Shown one piece after another: positions 17,130-25,977 of a stretch of DNA of 64,000 nt (position 1 is the stretch's first letter; each line of letters opens with the position of its first letter). The notes beneath the pieces were generated by a model. That model was not told the origin of the DNA. It saw only the letters and a list, made by a program, of their open reading frames with translations, and did no database searches. The stretch spans positions 1-64,000 of the forward strand of contig CAYHGP010000002.1 in NCBI GenBank assembly GCA_964356195.1. The letters run 5' to 3'. Source of the DNA: 2-02-FULL-48-14 sp964356195 (GTDB taxonomy: Bacteria > Patescibacteriota > Gracilibacteria > UBA1369 > 2-02-FULL-48-14). A program made the translations under genes and the position numbers.

Positions 17130-18285
17130 AAAGTGTTTGTGATTGAGAGATGTTCAGCAGCACGCCCACCGCTACCAGAGTCATCACCATAGACGACCCT
17201 CCATAGCTCATGAAAGGGAGCGTGATTCCGGTGATGGGGAACAAGGACGTGTTGACCATAATGTTAACGAAAGCTTGGACAGAAATCCAGGTGGTGATTC
17301 CGGTTGCCAGCAGCATTGAAAATTTGTTCGGCGCACGGCCGGCAATTTGAAAGCCGCGGTAAGCGATGAGGGCATAGAGTAAAACCAGCCCCGAGCTGCG
17401 GAGAAAGCCGAGTTCTTCCGCGGAGGCCGCGAAAACAAAGTCGTCCACTGCCTGCGGAAGCCAGTAAGATTTCTGGATTCCTTGTGTAAGCCCCTTCCCC
17501 CAAAATCCTCCGCTTCCAATGGCGATGCTCGCCTGACGCGTTTGCCAACAATACGACTCTTCACAATTTTCGGTGGTCCCGAGAAAAGCTGACACACGGT
17601 CGTGAACGTGGGTCACGGTGCCATAAGCAATACTTGCAAAAACCACCACAATCGCCAGTCCAATCGCCATGTGCTTTATATTGGCGCCGGCCACCCAGTA
17701 AATGGAGACGGCAATGAAGGAAAGTACCATGGCCGACCCTAAATCCGGCTGCATAACAATGAGTCCGATGAAGAGTCCCGCGATGAGACAAAATTTCATA
17801 AAACCTTCTTTGAAATCCGCCACTTGCTCGTGCGAAACTTTCTCAGCGAAAAAGTAGCTCAAGTAGAGGATGAGTCCGAACTTGGCGATTTCGGAAGGCT
17901 GAATGGAATCCACAAAAGGCAAGGCCGGAAGGTTGATCCAACTGGTGGCGAAAGTTCCATTGTCGTTTCCTCCGAAGAGTACAAAGACCAGCAGCGCGAG
18001 GGCCGCTCCGTAAACGAGTATGGACAAAGGCCTCCAAAGACGATAACTCATCTTCCACGCGATGAGCATTCCAATCAAACCCACGCCCGTGCGCACGAGG
18101 TGATTTTTGAGGACGAGGTAACAATCCACCGCTGCATCCGCACAATCCGGATACTTCACATCCGGCGCCGAAAGTTCAATGGATTTCGGCACGCCCACGC
18201 TGGTGATCATCACCACGCCAATCACCACAATCGCAAGGACCGCAGCGAGCAAAACGGCATCGTATTTGGTACGGCGCACAGTCAT
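17044..18285 (-). CDS. ftsW: FtsW/RodA/SpoVE family peptidoglycan polymerase
   Basis: 413 residues from the ATG at 18285 (a TTG three codons upstream is possible). About ten transmembrane segments carry the SEDS family motifs QPSEIAKFGLILYLS, MQPDLGSAMV, SAEELGFL and FMSYGGSS. SEDS proteins polymerise lipid II glycan strands together with a class B PBP. The adjacency to murG favours FtsW (division) over RodA (elongation), but sequence alone does not settle it. A hydrophilic tail of about 28 residues rich in Arg and Ser is encoded by the overlap with murG. Confidence 0.9.
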   Translation of the reverse strand: MTVRRTKYDAVLLAAVLAIVVIGVVMITSVGVPKSIELSAPDVKYPDCADAAVDCYLVLKNHLVRTGVGLIGMLIAWKMSYRLWRPLSILVYGAALALLVFVLFGGNDNGTFATSWINLPALPFVDSIQPSEIAKFGLILYLSYFFAEKVSHEQVADFKEGFMKFCLIAGLFIGLIVMQPDLGSAMVLSFIAVSIYWVAGANIKHMAIGLAIVVVFASIAYGTVTHVHDRVSAFLGTTENCEESYCWQTRQASIAIGSGGFWGKGLTQGIQKSYWLPQAVDDFVFAASAEELGFLRSSGLVLLYALIAYRGFQIAGRAPNKFSMLLATGITTWISVQAFVNIMVNTSLFPITGITLPFMSYGGSSMVMTLVAVGVLLNISQSQTLYAYSPDRRGNSRTRNTQSRYSRRATYSR

Positions 18286-18311
18286 ATTCAGCAAAAAGAC
18301 TAAGTGGGGGT

Positions 18312-18340
18312 ATTGTATACTCTGAACTAGGCGGCCGCAA
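18312..18340 (-). promoter_or_regulatory. Promoter for the ftsW-murG operon
   Basis: On the minus strand TTGCGG (18340-18335), a 17-base spacer and TACAAT (18317-18312), 26 bases before the ftsW ATG. It is back to back with the plus-strand promoter at 18367. Confidence 0.5.
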
Positions 18341-18366
18341 CGGCTGAGGCCTGATGTATAGCGACC

Positions 18367-18395
18367 TGGACAAGTTGCTGTGATTGACGTAGAAT
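18367..18395 (+). promoter_or_regulatory. Promoter TGGACA-17-TAGAAT
   Basis: TGGACA (18367-18372), a 17-base spacer and TAGAAT (18390-18395), 22 bases before the ATG at 18418. The -10 box matches the TAGANT form seen at other promoters in this window. Confidence 0.6.
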
Positions 18396-18417
18396 CGCTT
18401 CTTATCCCCTGAAGTTT

Positions 18418-21075
18418 ATGTCTGGAAAAGACGTGAATTCCGATCGATTCTTTGAGTCCTTACTGACCGGTGTTCCCATGCACCCCGGTATTCGTACTCC
18501 CGACGGACGAGTACTTTTGGAGATCCACCAACAAGGACAAGCCGATGCGAAAAGACATGGCGAGATGGTGGCTATTCAAGGAGAATTGGTACGAACTTTG
18601 CGTGACGCAAACCGAGGTTCCCCAACTGTTACTCGTGATGATTTTCGCGCTCGCCGTGAAGATGTTCTCCCTGCTTTTAGAGAGGCCGTTGGAAGAATCC
18701 AAGAATTGAACAGAACTCAATCGGACTTACTGGGTGAAAGTAGAGTACTGAACCAAATTGCCTCCGAGGGTTTTAGTGTGTTGGGAGGAGAAATGGCCGG
18801 AGTAAGACATGAAGTGAGAGGTGTGCGAAGCGATCTTGCCGGCATTGGAGCATCTATAACCGGTGCTGTAAATGATTCGGCAAGGATGCAACAAGGCCCC
18901 GCCTTTCCTGCCGAGTCCCTTACTAACATTGCCTCAAGAGGACAACTTTTCTTTGATGCTTTGAGCGCTTATTCAAAAGGAATTTTAACGCCTCAGGCAA
19001 GAAGAGAGGTGGAAAACTTGGTGAATGAAAGACTCCGCTCCCCTACCGCGCGAGCGAGTGTAAGAACATTCATTGAAGGAAAAGTGGAGGAGACCGTTGA
19101 AAAAATGCGCAGAGACAGGCCTGATGACTACGACGAGCAAGGGTGGCGAGAGTTAAAAAGAACCATGCGAAGAGATGCCACTGAAGTGACCAGCATTATT
19201 GATAATCCCAGTGAACTTGTTGGTGAAAATAACGCTGCAGCTCTGGATAAATTAAGGACTCTGCAAAAACTTTCACGAGTATGCCCGGATGAAGCCCTTA
19301 GTGAGTTTGTTCGAAATGCGGTTTCCATGTGTTCTCTGGCAAGGAAAGCGAGCGGCGCTCCCGTTTCCCAGGAGTTTTTAGTAGACCTGACCAACTCGGG
19401 TTTGGTCACGGATGCCGTGCAACATTCTGTAAAGCGAAGTCACCGTGGAGCACGTTTAGCTGGAACTGCTGTCGACAGAAACTACAACCTCATGGAACTG
19501 CTCGACCAGGGAGATTATGCGAAGACTCAACGTGGAAGACTGGTTGAATTGGCCGAAAGACATTTGGCTGTGGATGAAGTGGGTGTAAGACAGAGGAACG
19601 TGGTTATTGGACAAGGGTTTCATGCGGCGGGACAGAGAGATGTGATTATTGAGCAAGGAGTCAGTGCGGCTGGACAGAGAGATGAGCAAATAAATTTGGC
19701 TAGACAGGCTGTTTTCGTCGGTGTTAGAGGCGTGGTTCACCTTGCGAGTATTGATGAAAGTCTTAAAAAAAGAGATGTACATCTCGAAAGAGTTGTCGAT
19801 AACTTAACCAAAGCCAATGACCATTTGATAAACCTTGAACGACTTGGAGAGGGCTTTATAGATGCGGTGAACGATGGATTTGAGCAGGTAAATGACACGC
19901 TTATAGGCGGTTTCAACATGGTTGCGGAGGGTTTAGATCAGGTTGCATCCGAAATTGCGATTTCCAGAGCGGCGATTGTCAGTCACTTGAGGCAAATCGA
20001 CGATACTATTCGTGTTGTGGGTGCAAACATTGTCAATGAAGTCGCCTATGGGAATCAACAGCTAGAAAGGTTGGTTGCTCTACAAGTTGATAGCCAACGC
20101 AACTTAGCCCAACAACGCTTAAGGCAAGGACTTGAACTTTTGAAGAGTGCAAAAAATGCAAAAGATTTCGGCAAAGCGGCGGATGTTTTCAAAAAAGGAA
20201 TCGAAGATGACCCCACCCTGGTTGAGAATCAATTTGGTTTAGGCGTAGCTTCGGAGGGTATGGACGACACTGTAGGAGCTCGAGAGTGGTATCGAGACGC
20301 CGGAAGATTGGCGCCAAAAGAAAAAGGCGATCTCGCCGTTACTGCTTGGGTGAAGTATGCAAAACTTGAAGAAGCAGCCGGGAACTTTCCTTTAGCCATT
20401 GAAGGGATGCGTTCCGCTCTCGGAAGAGATCCAAAAAATCCTGAACTACGTTTCAAGTTAGCTCGACTTTTAGCTTTGTCCGGCCAAGAAGAGGAAGCTG
20501 AAGAAATAGTTTTACAACTCATAGATGAGAACACTCAGTTTTTGTTCAAATTAAAATTGGACCCCGCCTTTAGTCCTGACTTATCGCTAAGAGTTTATAC
20601 AACAGTCTGGGAACAAGGTGGGCCGACTAAGAAAGGATTAAAAGTGATTTTGTTCTTACTCGAAGAATTTGCTTCTTTGGGTGAGAAAGAAATGGCTATT
20701 TTAATATTTAAGCGCTTGATGACAGGAGGTCCTAGATTGGTATTACAGTATCGTATATTTGACTCCACGAGTTTTCCTGCAACGGTAGCAGTGGTCTCTG
20801 AGTATATTCAAACTATTATTGTAGGTTCTGCCGATCCCTACTCTGCCGAGGATTGGTATGCTATGACTTTTATAGCTTCGAGGGTAAACTTGAATGCTCA
20901 GAATGTCCTTCAGTGTTTTCAACGCGGTTTGAAACATGATATGAGTTACCAGAGAGGTGATAGTAATTCGGTCTTGGTTGCACTTGGAAAGATCGACAAA
21001 GAACATTTGCATGAACTCGTAGAGTCGATTTGTTCAGTGGACACTAACTTTAACTGGCTTCGTAAGCCCCAATAA
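18418..21075 (+). CDS. Large coiled-coil and TPR protein, unknown function
   Basis: 885 residues with no signal peptide or transmembrane segment, so probably cytoplasmic. Residues 1-390 are charged and helical. A run of imperfect repeats follows at about 391-435, built on RDVIIEQGVSAAGQ. Amphipathic helices (about 450-560) contain regularly spaced phrases such as EGFIDAVNDGFEQVNDTLIGG. A TPR region (about 565-710, DFGKAADVFKKGIEDDPTL) and a helical C-terminus complete it. The helix-then-TPR layout resembles large bacterial TPR scaffolds. It is followed after 2 bases by the beta-helix gene, so the pair is an operon. No catalytic motif seen. Confidence 0.75.
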   Translation: MSGKDVNSDRFFESLLTGVPMHPGIRTPDGRVLLEIHQQGQADAKRHGEMVAIQGELVRTLRDANRGSPTVTRDDFRARREDVLPAFREAVGRIQELNRTQSDLLGESRVLNQIASEGFSVLGGEMAGVRHEVRGVRSDLAGIGASITGAVNDSARMQQGPAFPAESLTNIASRGQLFFDALSAYSKGILTPQARREVENLVNERLRSPTARASVRTFIEGKVEETVEKMRRDRPDDYDEQGWRELKRTMRRDATEVTSIIDNPSELVGENNAAALDKLRTLQKLSRVCPDEALSEFVRNAVSMCSLARKASGAPVSQEFLVDLTNSGLVTDAVQHSVKRSHRGARLAGTAVDRNYNLMELLDQGDYAKTQRGRLVELAERHLAVDEVGVRQRNVVIGQGFHAAGQRDVIIEQGVSAAGQRDEQINLARQAVFVGVRGVVHLASIDESLKKRDVHLERVVDNLTKANDHLINLERLGEGFIDAVNDGFEQVNDTLIGGFNMVAEGLDQVASEIAISRAAIVSHLRQIDDTIRVVGANIVNEVAYGNQQLERLVALQVDSQRNLAQQRLRQGLELLKSAKNAKDFGKAADVFKKGIEDDPTLVENQFGLGVASEGMDDTVGAREWYRDAGRLAPKEKGDLAVTAWVKYAKLEEAAGNFPLAIEGMRSALGRDPKNPELRFKLARLLALSGQEEEAEEIVLQLIDENTQFLFKLKLDPAFSPDLSLRVYTTVWEQGGPTKKGLKVILFLLEEFASLGEKEMAILIFKRLMTGGPRLVLQYRIFDSTSFPATVAVVSEYIQTIIVGSADPYSAEDWYAMTFIASRVNLNAQNVLQCFQRGLKHDMSYQRGDSNSVLVALGKIDKEHLHELVESICSVDTNFNWLRKPQ

Positions 21076-21077
21076 AT

Positions 21078-23198
21078 ATGACTAAAGGGAAACCTGATAA
21101 AGTTCGACTTACTATTCAATCTGAGGAGAGGCTGTCCCCTGACCGGGTTGGCGTGGAATTGGCGGTAAAGATTCTTGACCAGACAAGTGAACCGGTTAGT
21201 GGTCAGCCCTTCCAAGTCCATGCAGATGGTGAAGTTCTGCTGGAAGGAATTACTAACGAACGCGGTGAATTTAGTGGACAAAGGGTTCTGACCGTTCAAG
21301 AAGGGACGCAAAGAAAAGTATTTCTAGTATTGGATGGCTCGGCAGCAACAGACTGGAAAACTGTTGGGGAGAAAAAAGAGGAACCTCAGGTGCCAGAAAC
21401 CATGGAAGTTAGTGTGAAAGTTCTTGATGCGGCGGGGAAGCCACTGATTGGATATCCCTTTAAGGTACAAGTGGAGAATGATGGGCCTGTTGATGCGAAA
21501 ACTGATGGTAAAGGCGAGTACCGAAGAGAAACTATTTTAGGTGCCCAACAAGGTACTCAAAGAAGAGTCTCTTTAGTTTTGAAAGTGGCTACCGTTTTAC
21601 CGAAAGAAGAGGCTGCGCCTTCAGATATTCTAAATGAAGTTTTGAGCGGTAAAAGGGCGATTAAAAATGGAGAAGAGTTTAGACTCGCTAAGGAAACCTA
21701 TAAGGTAACTGGGGACATTAATGTGGAGGAAGGGGGTTGTTTGGTGATTGAGGCTGGTGCTGTTTTGGAGTTTCAAACTGATACCGGTATTTTAGCCAGA
21801 GGCTTGTTAAGAGCTATTGGTACAAAAGAAGCTCCCATTATTTTCAAGGCCTCTGAAAAACGTTGGGGTAATATTACTTTATATGGCAAGGGAGTTCGTG
21901 GCAGTCAACTTGAATACTGTGTTGTTGAAAATGGAGGTGGAAGACAGTTAGATACTGGAAAGGCTGAAACCATTCCATTGCCATACACGCAGTCCTCCTC
22001 GTATCGATCAGGCGGTGGCATACTGATTTTATCAACTGACGAACCTTTGTTGGGTTTTAATGATGAGGAAGTGGCTGCAAGAAATTTACTTGATAGAGTG
22101 TCATTGAAAGACTTACTTATTCGCGGTTGCGAGGCGGAGCGTGGGAATGGTGGAGGGATTTCTTGCCTTCAGTCTTCCCCTATTATCGAAAACTGCAGAA
22201 TTGACGGCAACCAAAGTTACAAAGGGAAGGGCGGAGGGATATATATCGACCGTGGGAATTTTTCACTAAAGAATACTTCCCTCACTTCCAATAAGGCTGA
22301 GGTAGGTGGAGGAATTTATCTTGATGAAACCGAATCAAAAGTAGAGAGCACTGCTATTACTGGAAATTCAGCTGAGCAAGGTGGAGGTGTTTTTGTTGGG
22401 GGAGGAAATGTGCGTTTCACTTCATCTCAGATACGAAGCAATACCGCAACAGAGTGCCAGGAGAGTTCTAGTTCAGGAGGAGGGGGCGTCAGGGCTTGGT
22501 GTGCACAATTACATATAGATCAAACAGAGGTTACAGGCAACAAAGCTAGGTGTGGTGGTGGAATTAGTGCGAAAAGTTCTCAAGTGAGTATTAAAGATTC
22601 TAAAATTAAAAAGAATGTAGCTGATTTTGAAGGTGGAGGAATTAAGGTAAATTTTGGGAAAATGACACTTCTCTCTTCAGAAGTTAACGGTAATTCAGTG
22701 CGGCAAAAAGATAGTTTTCGTTCAGATTATCATGGTAAGAGCTTATATCCAAGTGGTGGTGGCATTCTTGTAGAAGGTAGTGACGACCCAACCCAACAGA
22801 AAACTGAAGTTGAAATCGGAAAAACTGAAATTAGTGGCAACACTTCAGCGTTTGGAGGTGGCATAGCAATTGTTCACGGGTCGGTAAAAGTTTCGGAACT
22901 AACAATGGATTCAAATCAAGCCCACCAAAATGGTACCGAGGTCCATATTAAATTCGGCAGCCTCAATGCGAGTAAATCACGCTTTAAATGTCAAAATGAT
23001 GAGCCTACCTGCATACATATAGAAGGAGACGGAGTCCTACTAACCAAAGATACGACTGTTCGTGGTGGGGTTCGGAAAAGAAAGAGCGAGGGTTTTGGTG
23101 ACGTAGTAATGGACCGCGGTCGCGGTCGCTGGTTACCTGACGATGGTGTTTGGTTTGAAACGACGAAAGACAATAAAAAGCCTTGGTGGTCTACATAG
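21078..23198 (+). CDS. Beta-helix repeat protein with two Ig/transthyretin-like domains, no signal peptide
   Basis: 706 residues. Two related domains open the protein (about 22-80 and 108-170), each with the pattern VKVLDAAGKPLIGYPFKV...GEYRRE and GTQRRV, as in carboxypeptidase-regulatory or Ig-like folds. Residues about 200-670 form a right-handed beta-helix with ten GGG[IV] turns and repeated NxAxxGGG phrases, like chlamydial Pmp repeats. Such proteins are normally exported, but there is no signal peptide, membrane helix or lipobox. It begins 2 bases after the TPR gene, which suggests a joint complex. Cys residues are scattered through the helix. Confidence 0.78.
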   Translation: MTKGKPDKVRLTIQSEERLSPDRVGVELAVKILDQTSEPVSGQPFQVHADGEVLLEGITNERGEFSGQRVLTVQEGTQRKVFLVLDGSAATDWKTVGEKKEEPQVPETMEVSVKVLDAAGKPLIGYPFKVQVENDGPVDAKTDGKGEYRRETILGAQQGTQRRVSLVLKVATVLPKEEAAPSDILNEVLSGKRAIKNGEEFRLAKETYKVTGDINVEEGGCLVIEAGAVLEFQTDTGILARGLLRAIGTKEAPIIFKASEKRWGNITLYGKGVRGSQLEYCVVENGGGRQLDTGKAETIPLPYTQSSSYRSGGGILILSTDEPLLGFNDEEVAARNLLDRVSLKDLLIRGCEAERGNGGGISCLQSSPIIENCRIDGNQSYKGKGGGIYIDRGNFSLKNTSLTSNKAEVGGGIYLDETESKVESTAITGNSAEQGGGVFVGGGNVRFTSSQIRSNTATECQESSSSGGGGVRAWCAQLHIDQTEVTGNKARCGGGISAKSSQVSIKDSKIKKNVADFEGGGIKVNFGKMTLLSSEVNGNSVRQKDSFRSDYHGKSLYPSGGGILVEGSDDPTQQKTEVEIGKTEISGNTSAFGGGIAIVHGSVKVSELTMDSNQAHQNGTEVHIKFGSLNASKSRFKCQNDEPTCIHIEGDGVLLTKDTTVRGGVRKRKSEGFGDVVMDRGRGRWLPDDGVWFETTKDNKKPWWST

Positions 23199-23214
23199 AC
23201 GATATAAACACAGG

Positions 23215-25968
23215 TCAATTCTTTGGGTAATCTTTCCTGTAAACCTTTTTTAATCGTTCGTCACTAAGCTCATTTATGAGTCCATCGAGCATTTTGATGA
23301 GAGTCTGGTGAACTTGATTTGCTTTGGGAGAAACTGCTAGTTGTCTTGGTGTCACCATTGTGGTGAGTTTTGCTCTCAGAACCGTCACGAGAGATACGAT
23401 ATTAGGCATACTAAGTTCTTTTGTAGCTGGGACTCCTAAGAGCTTGGCGAGTTGGTCTTTTGCGTCGTTTGCTTCTTGTTGTGTCGTAATTTTGTCGATA
23501 CTGTTTGGATCGCTTACATATCCAAAGTCAAGAGTCAGGATTGTAAAGTCAACGGACTCTAAAAATTTAATTAACTTTTCGTCGTCTACTTTAGCGATGC
23601 CTTCTCCTAAATGGTTCATGTCTACCTCTACGTCTGGTCCGAAAAGACGACTGAGTCGATTTTTCCCTGTGCTTGGGTCGTCTGTCATTAGTGTTTCTTT
23701 GATCGCACCTAAATCGGCTCTTATTGCCGCAGAGAATTTTTTGTCTTCTGCGCTCAGAGTACTTTCTACTCGATCCAATTGATCAGTATAGTCTTTTAAA
23801 GCGTCCTCTAAATCCTTAGCATTCAACTTTCTTTTCTTTATGCCGACAAAATCCTGAACTTGCTTTATGGCTTCTCTACGATCTTGATCTGAACCACCTC
23901 TAAACAGTTCGTCCAGTTCACCGCCATCAAACAGGTAGACAAAATGTCCTTTGAACTTAGATGATTTGTACCCGCGTATGTAAGCCTTAATAGTTGAGTC
24001 CTCATCTAATACTGTAAAAGTATTCACAAAATTCTCAGGACCTACCACGCTCACTTCGGCAAATAGTTCTTCAACTACGGTATCCGTCAATGCGGCGTAA
24101 ATTTCATCTAGAAAGACGTTTACATCGTATAACTTAATACTCTCCGGCGTAGGCGGGTTGATCCCCTTCCCTAAATGTGTTTTTATAGATGCTACTTCGC
24201 GGGCAATGTCGCCCTTTTCAAAAGGTTGCTCCAGTCTTAAAAGAGCAGCCACTTGGTTTCTGATTTTCTTTTTTCCCTCCGTAGTTTTAAGTAGATCGGC
24301 TTTAATACCGGGTAGAAGGTGGTTAAAAGCTCTTTTGAACCTATCTCCCTCAAAGCCGTTAAGAAACGAAACACGGTTTTTATCATTCAACTCCTCAAAT
24401 ACCGTTGCCCCAAAGTTTGTGTATTTTATATCCGTCCACTTGAATGCAGCCTCGGCATCTTCCGCAAGAGGGTAGAGTTTTGTCATGACTTCTGGATGTT
24501 TCTGTAGATTGTTTACTGCCTTCTCAAGGACTTCTAAAAGAGAGGCTCCAACTACATCAAGTTCAGGATTTCCAGAATTGCTCTGGAGCTGATCAATCTT
24601 TTTGGGCCTCTTGACCTTTTTCATCGTGCCTGGGTTGGCTGGATCCGGTTCGTCTACTTCTTCTTCAACCACCACTTTTACTTTTATTGTTTTGCTTGCG
24701 TCTGCGGGATCTGGCCGGTCAACTTCTTCGTAGGCTATAACTTTTACTGTGTGTGCTTTTAGTTTCTTTTTCATTTGATCTAGACGTTCTTTCAGTTTCG
24801 TCAAAGTGACGTTCCCTTTCACGTCGAATAGGTTTTGAATTTGGTCTCGAAGATCATCCGGGTTGTGTCTCAGTTCTTCTACTAAATTACCTGGGTTCAA
24901 TAAGTCGCCAACCCTTATCTCAACATCGTCAATTCCATCGATCTTTATTCGGTTCAAAAAGGGCTTTAAAGTTTTATCATTCAGCTTCAGGATGTGATCT
25001 CCTATTCCCTTGTAGTCCATGTCGTAGGCTTCCTCTTTCTTCTCATAGCCATAGATTTTTGCCAAAACACCAGGAGTAAGCCAGGATCGAGCGTTCTTTA
25101 TAATGTCGGTTAAAGCTTTGTGTTGAGCTTGCACTCGCGAATCAACGGCGTGGAAACCAATGTGTTCGTGGTCGTGGCCGCCTTCAATGTGCCCTCCGAG
25201 CAGTTCAATCAACATACTTGTTGCTTTCTCGACTTCATCTCTATCCACATCTCCGGTCAACTTGAGTACGTTGGCAATTTCTTTTTTGAGTTCTTCTTTA
25301 CCGCTGTCACGGTCTAAAGCACCGTTGAAGCGCGCTTCATTGGTGAACATTTTTAGTGTTGTTCCAAGGTTTGCAACCTCAAGTCCCTGACAGAATCCTT
25401 CCAAGGCGTGGTGGTCGAGAACCAGTTTGTTTTTCTTAGCTGCCTTTTTGTCTTTCTTTAATTCGTACAAGATTTGATTCCCGAGGTGATCGTGATCCAC
25501 AGTGATTTTATGGATTTCCGGGAAGAGTTTGGTCTTCGCCCACTGAAGGCCTTTACCAATAAATGGCAATGCTACTCCATAGTGTCCGGCACCTAGAAGG
25601 AACTGAACAAATCTGTCGCTCAGGTCTTTGTCGTCGTCGTCGTGACCATGGGCTCCTTCGGCGTGGCCTGCTGCACCGTGTGCATCACCATGGGCGGCTC
25701 CATGCGCAGCTTCGCCATGAGGTGCTTCGTGGCCGTGAGCTTCAGCTCCGTGAGCAGTGTGTTCGGCGTGACCGGCTGCACCGTGAGCGGCTCCGTGGCT
25801 GCCTCCAAAAGTTTCGGCGGTGGCATCGTAAGTTACCCCTTTGAGGAGCTTGGCGATGGATTCCGTAAGACCCAGCACTCCACCATTGTTAAAGTGCATT
25901 GTATTAGCGGCCGCGGGTTGTCCGTGGGCTTCGTGGTGTTCCGGTGCATGGGAAGGTCCTGCTACCAT
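23215..25968 (-). CDS. Very large protein with a His-rich N-terminal region, unknown
   Basis: 917 residues without signal peptide. Residues about 57-110 hold 14 His in Ala/Gly/His repeats of the type HGAAHG, ending in an Asp run; this could bind metal ions. The rest is charged and helical, with a local tandem duplication (about residues 400-450: YEEVDRPDPAD and EEEVDEPDPAN). No known domain is recognised. It lies 9 bases downstream of the 812-aa gene whose C-terminus is also His rich, so the two likely form a unit. It converges on the beta-helix gene, with 16 bases between the two stops. Confidence 0.75.
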   Translation of the reverse strand: MVAGPSHAPEHHEAHGQPAAANTMHFNNGGVLGLTESIAKLLKGVTYDATAETFGGSHGAAHGAAGHAEHTAHGAEAHGHEAPHGEAAHGAAHGDAHGAAGHAEGAHGHDDDDKDLSDRFVQFLLGAGHYGVALPFIGKGLQWAKTKLFPEIHKITVDHDHLGNQILYELKKDKKAAKKNKLVLDHHALEGFCQGLEVANLGTTLKMFTNEARFNGALDRDSGKEELKKEIANVLKLTGDVDRDEVEKATSMLIELLGGHIEGGHDHEHIGFHAVDSRVQAQHKALTDIIKNARSWLTPGVLAKIYGYEKKEEAYDMDYKGIGDHILKLNDKTLKPFLNRIKIDGIDDVEIRVGDLLNPGNLVEELRHNPDDLRDQIQNLFDVKGNVTLTKLKERLDQMKKKLKAHTVKVIAYEEVDRPDPADASKTIKVKVVVEEEVDEPDPANPGTMKKVKRPKKIDQLQSNSGNPELDVVGASLLEVLEKAVNNLQKHPEVMTKLYPLAEDAEAAFKWTDIKYTNFGATVFEELNDKNRVSFLNGFEGDRFKRAFNHLLPGIKADLLKTTEGKKKIRNQVAALLRLEQPFEKGDIAREVASIKTHLGKGINPPTPESIKLYDVNVFLDEIYAALTDTVVEELFAEVSVVGPENFVNTFTVLDEDSTIKAYIRGYKSSKFKGHFVYLFDGGELDELFRGGSDQDRREAIKQVQDFVGIKKRKLNAKDLEDALKDYTDQLDRVESTLSAEDKKFSAAIRADLGAIKETLMTDDPSTGKNRLSRLFGPDVEVDMNHLGEGIAKVDDEKLIKFLESVDFTILTLDFGYVSDPNSIDKITTQQEANDAKDQLAKLLGVPATKELSMPNIVSLVTVLRAKLTTMVTPRQLAVSPKANQVHQTLIKMLDGLINELSDERLKKVYRKDYPKN

Positions 25969-25977
25969 AAGTTTATT

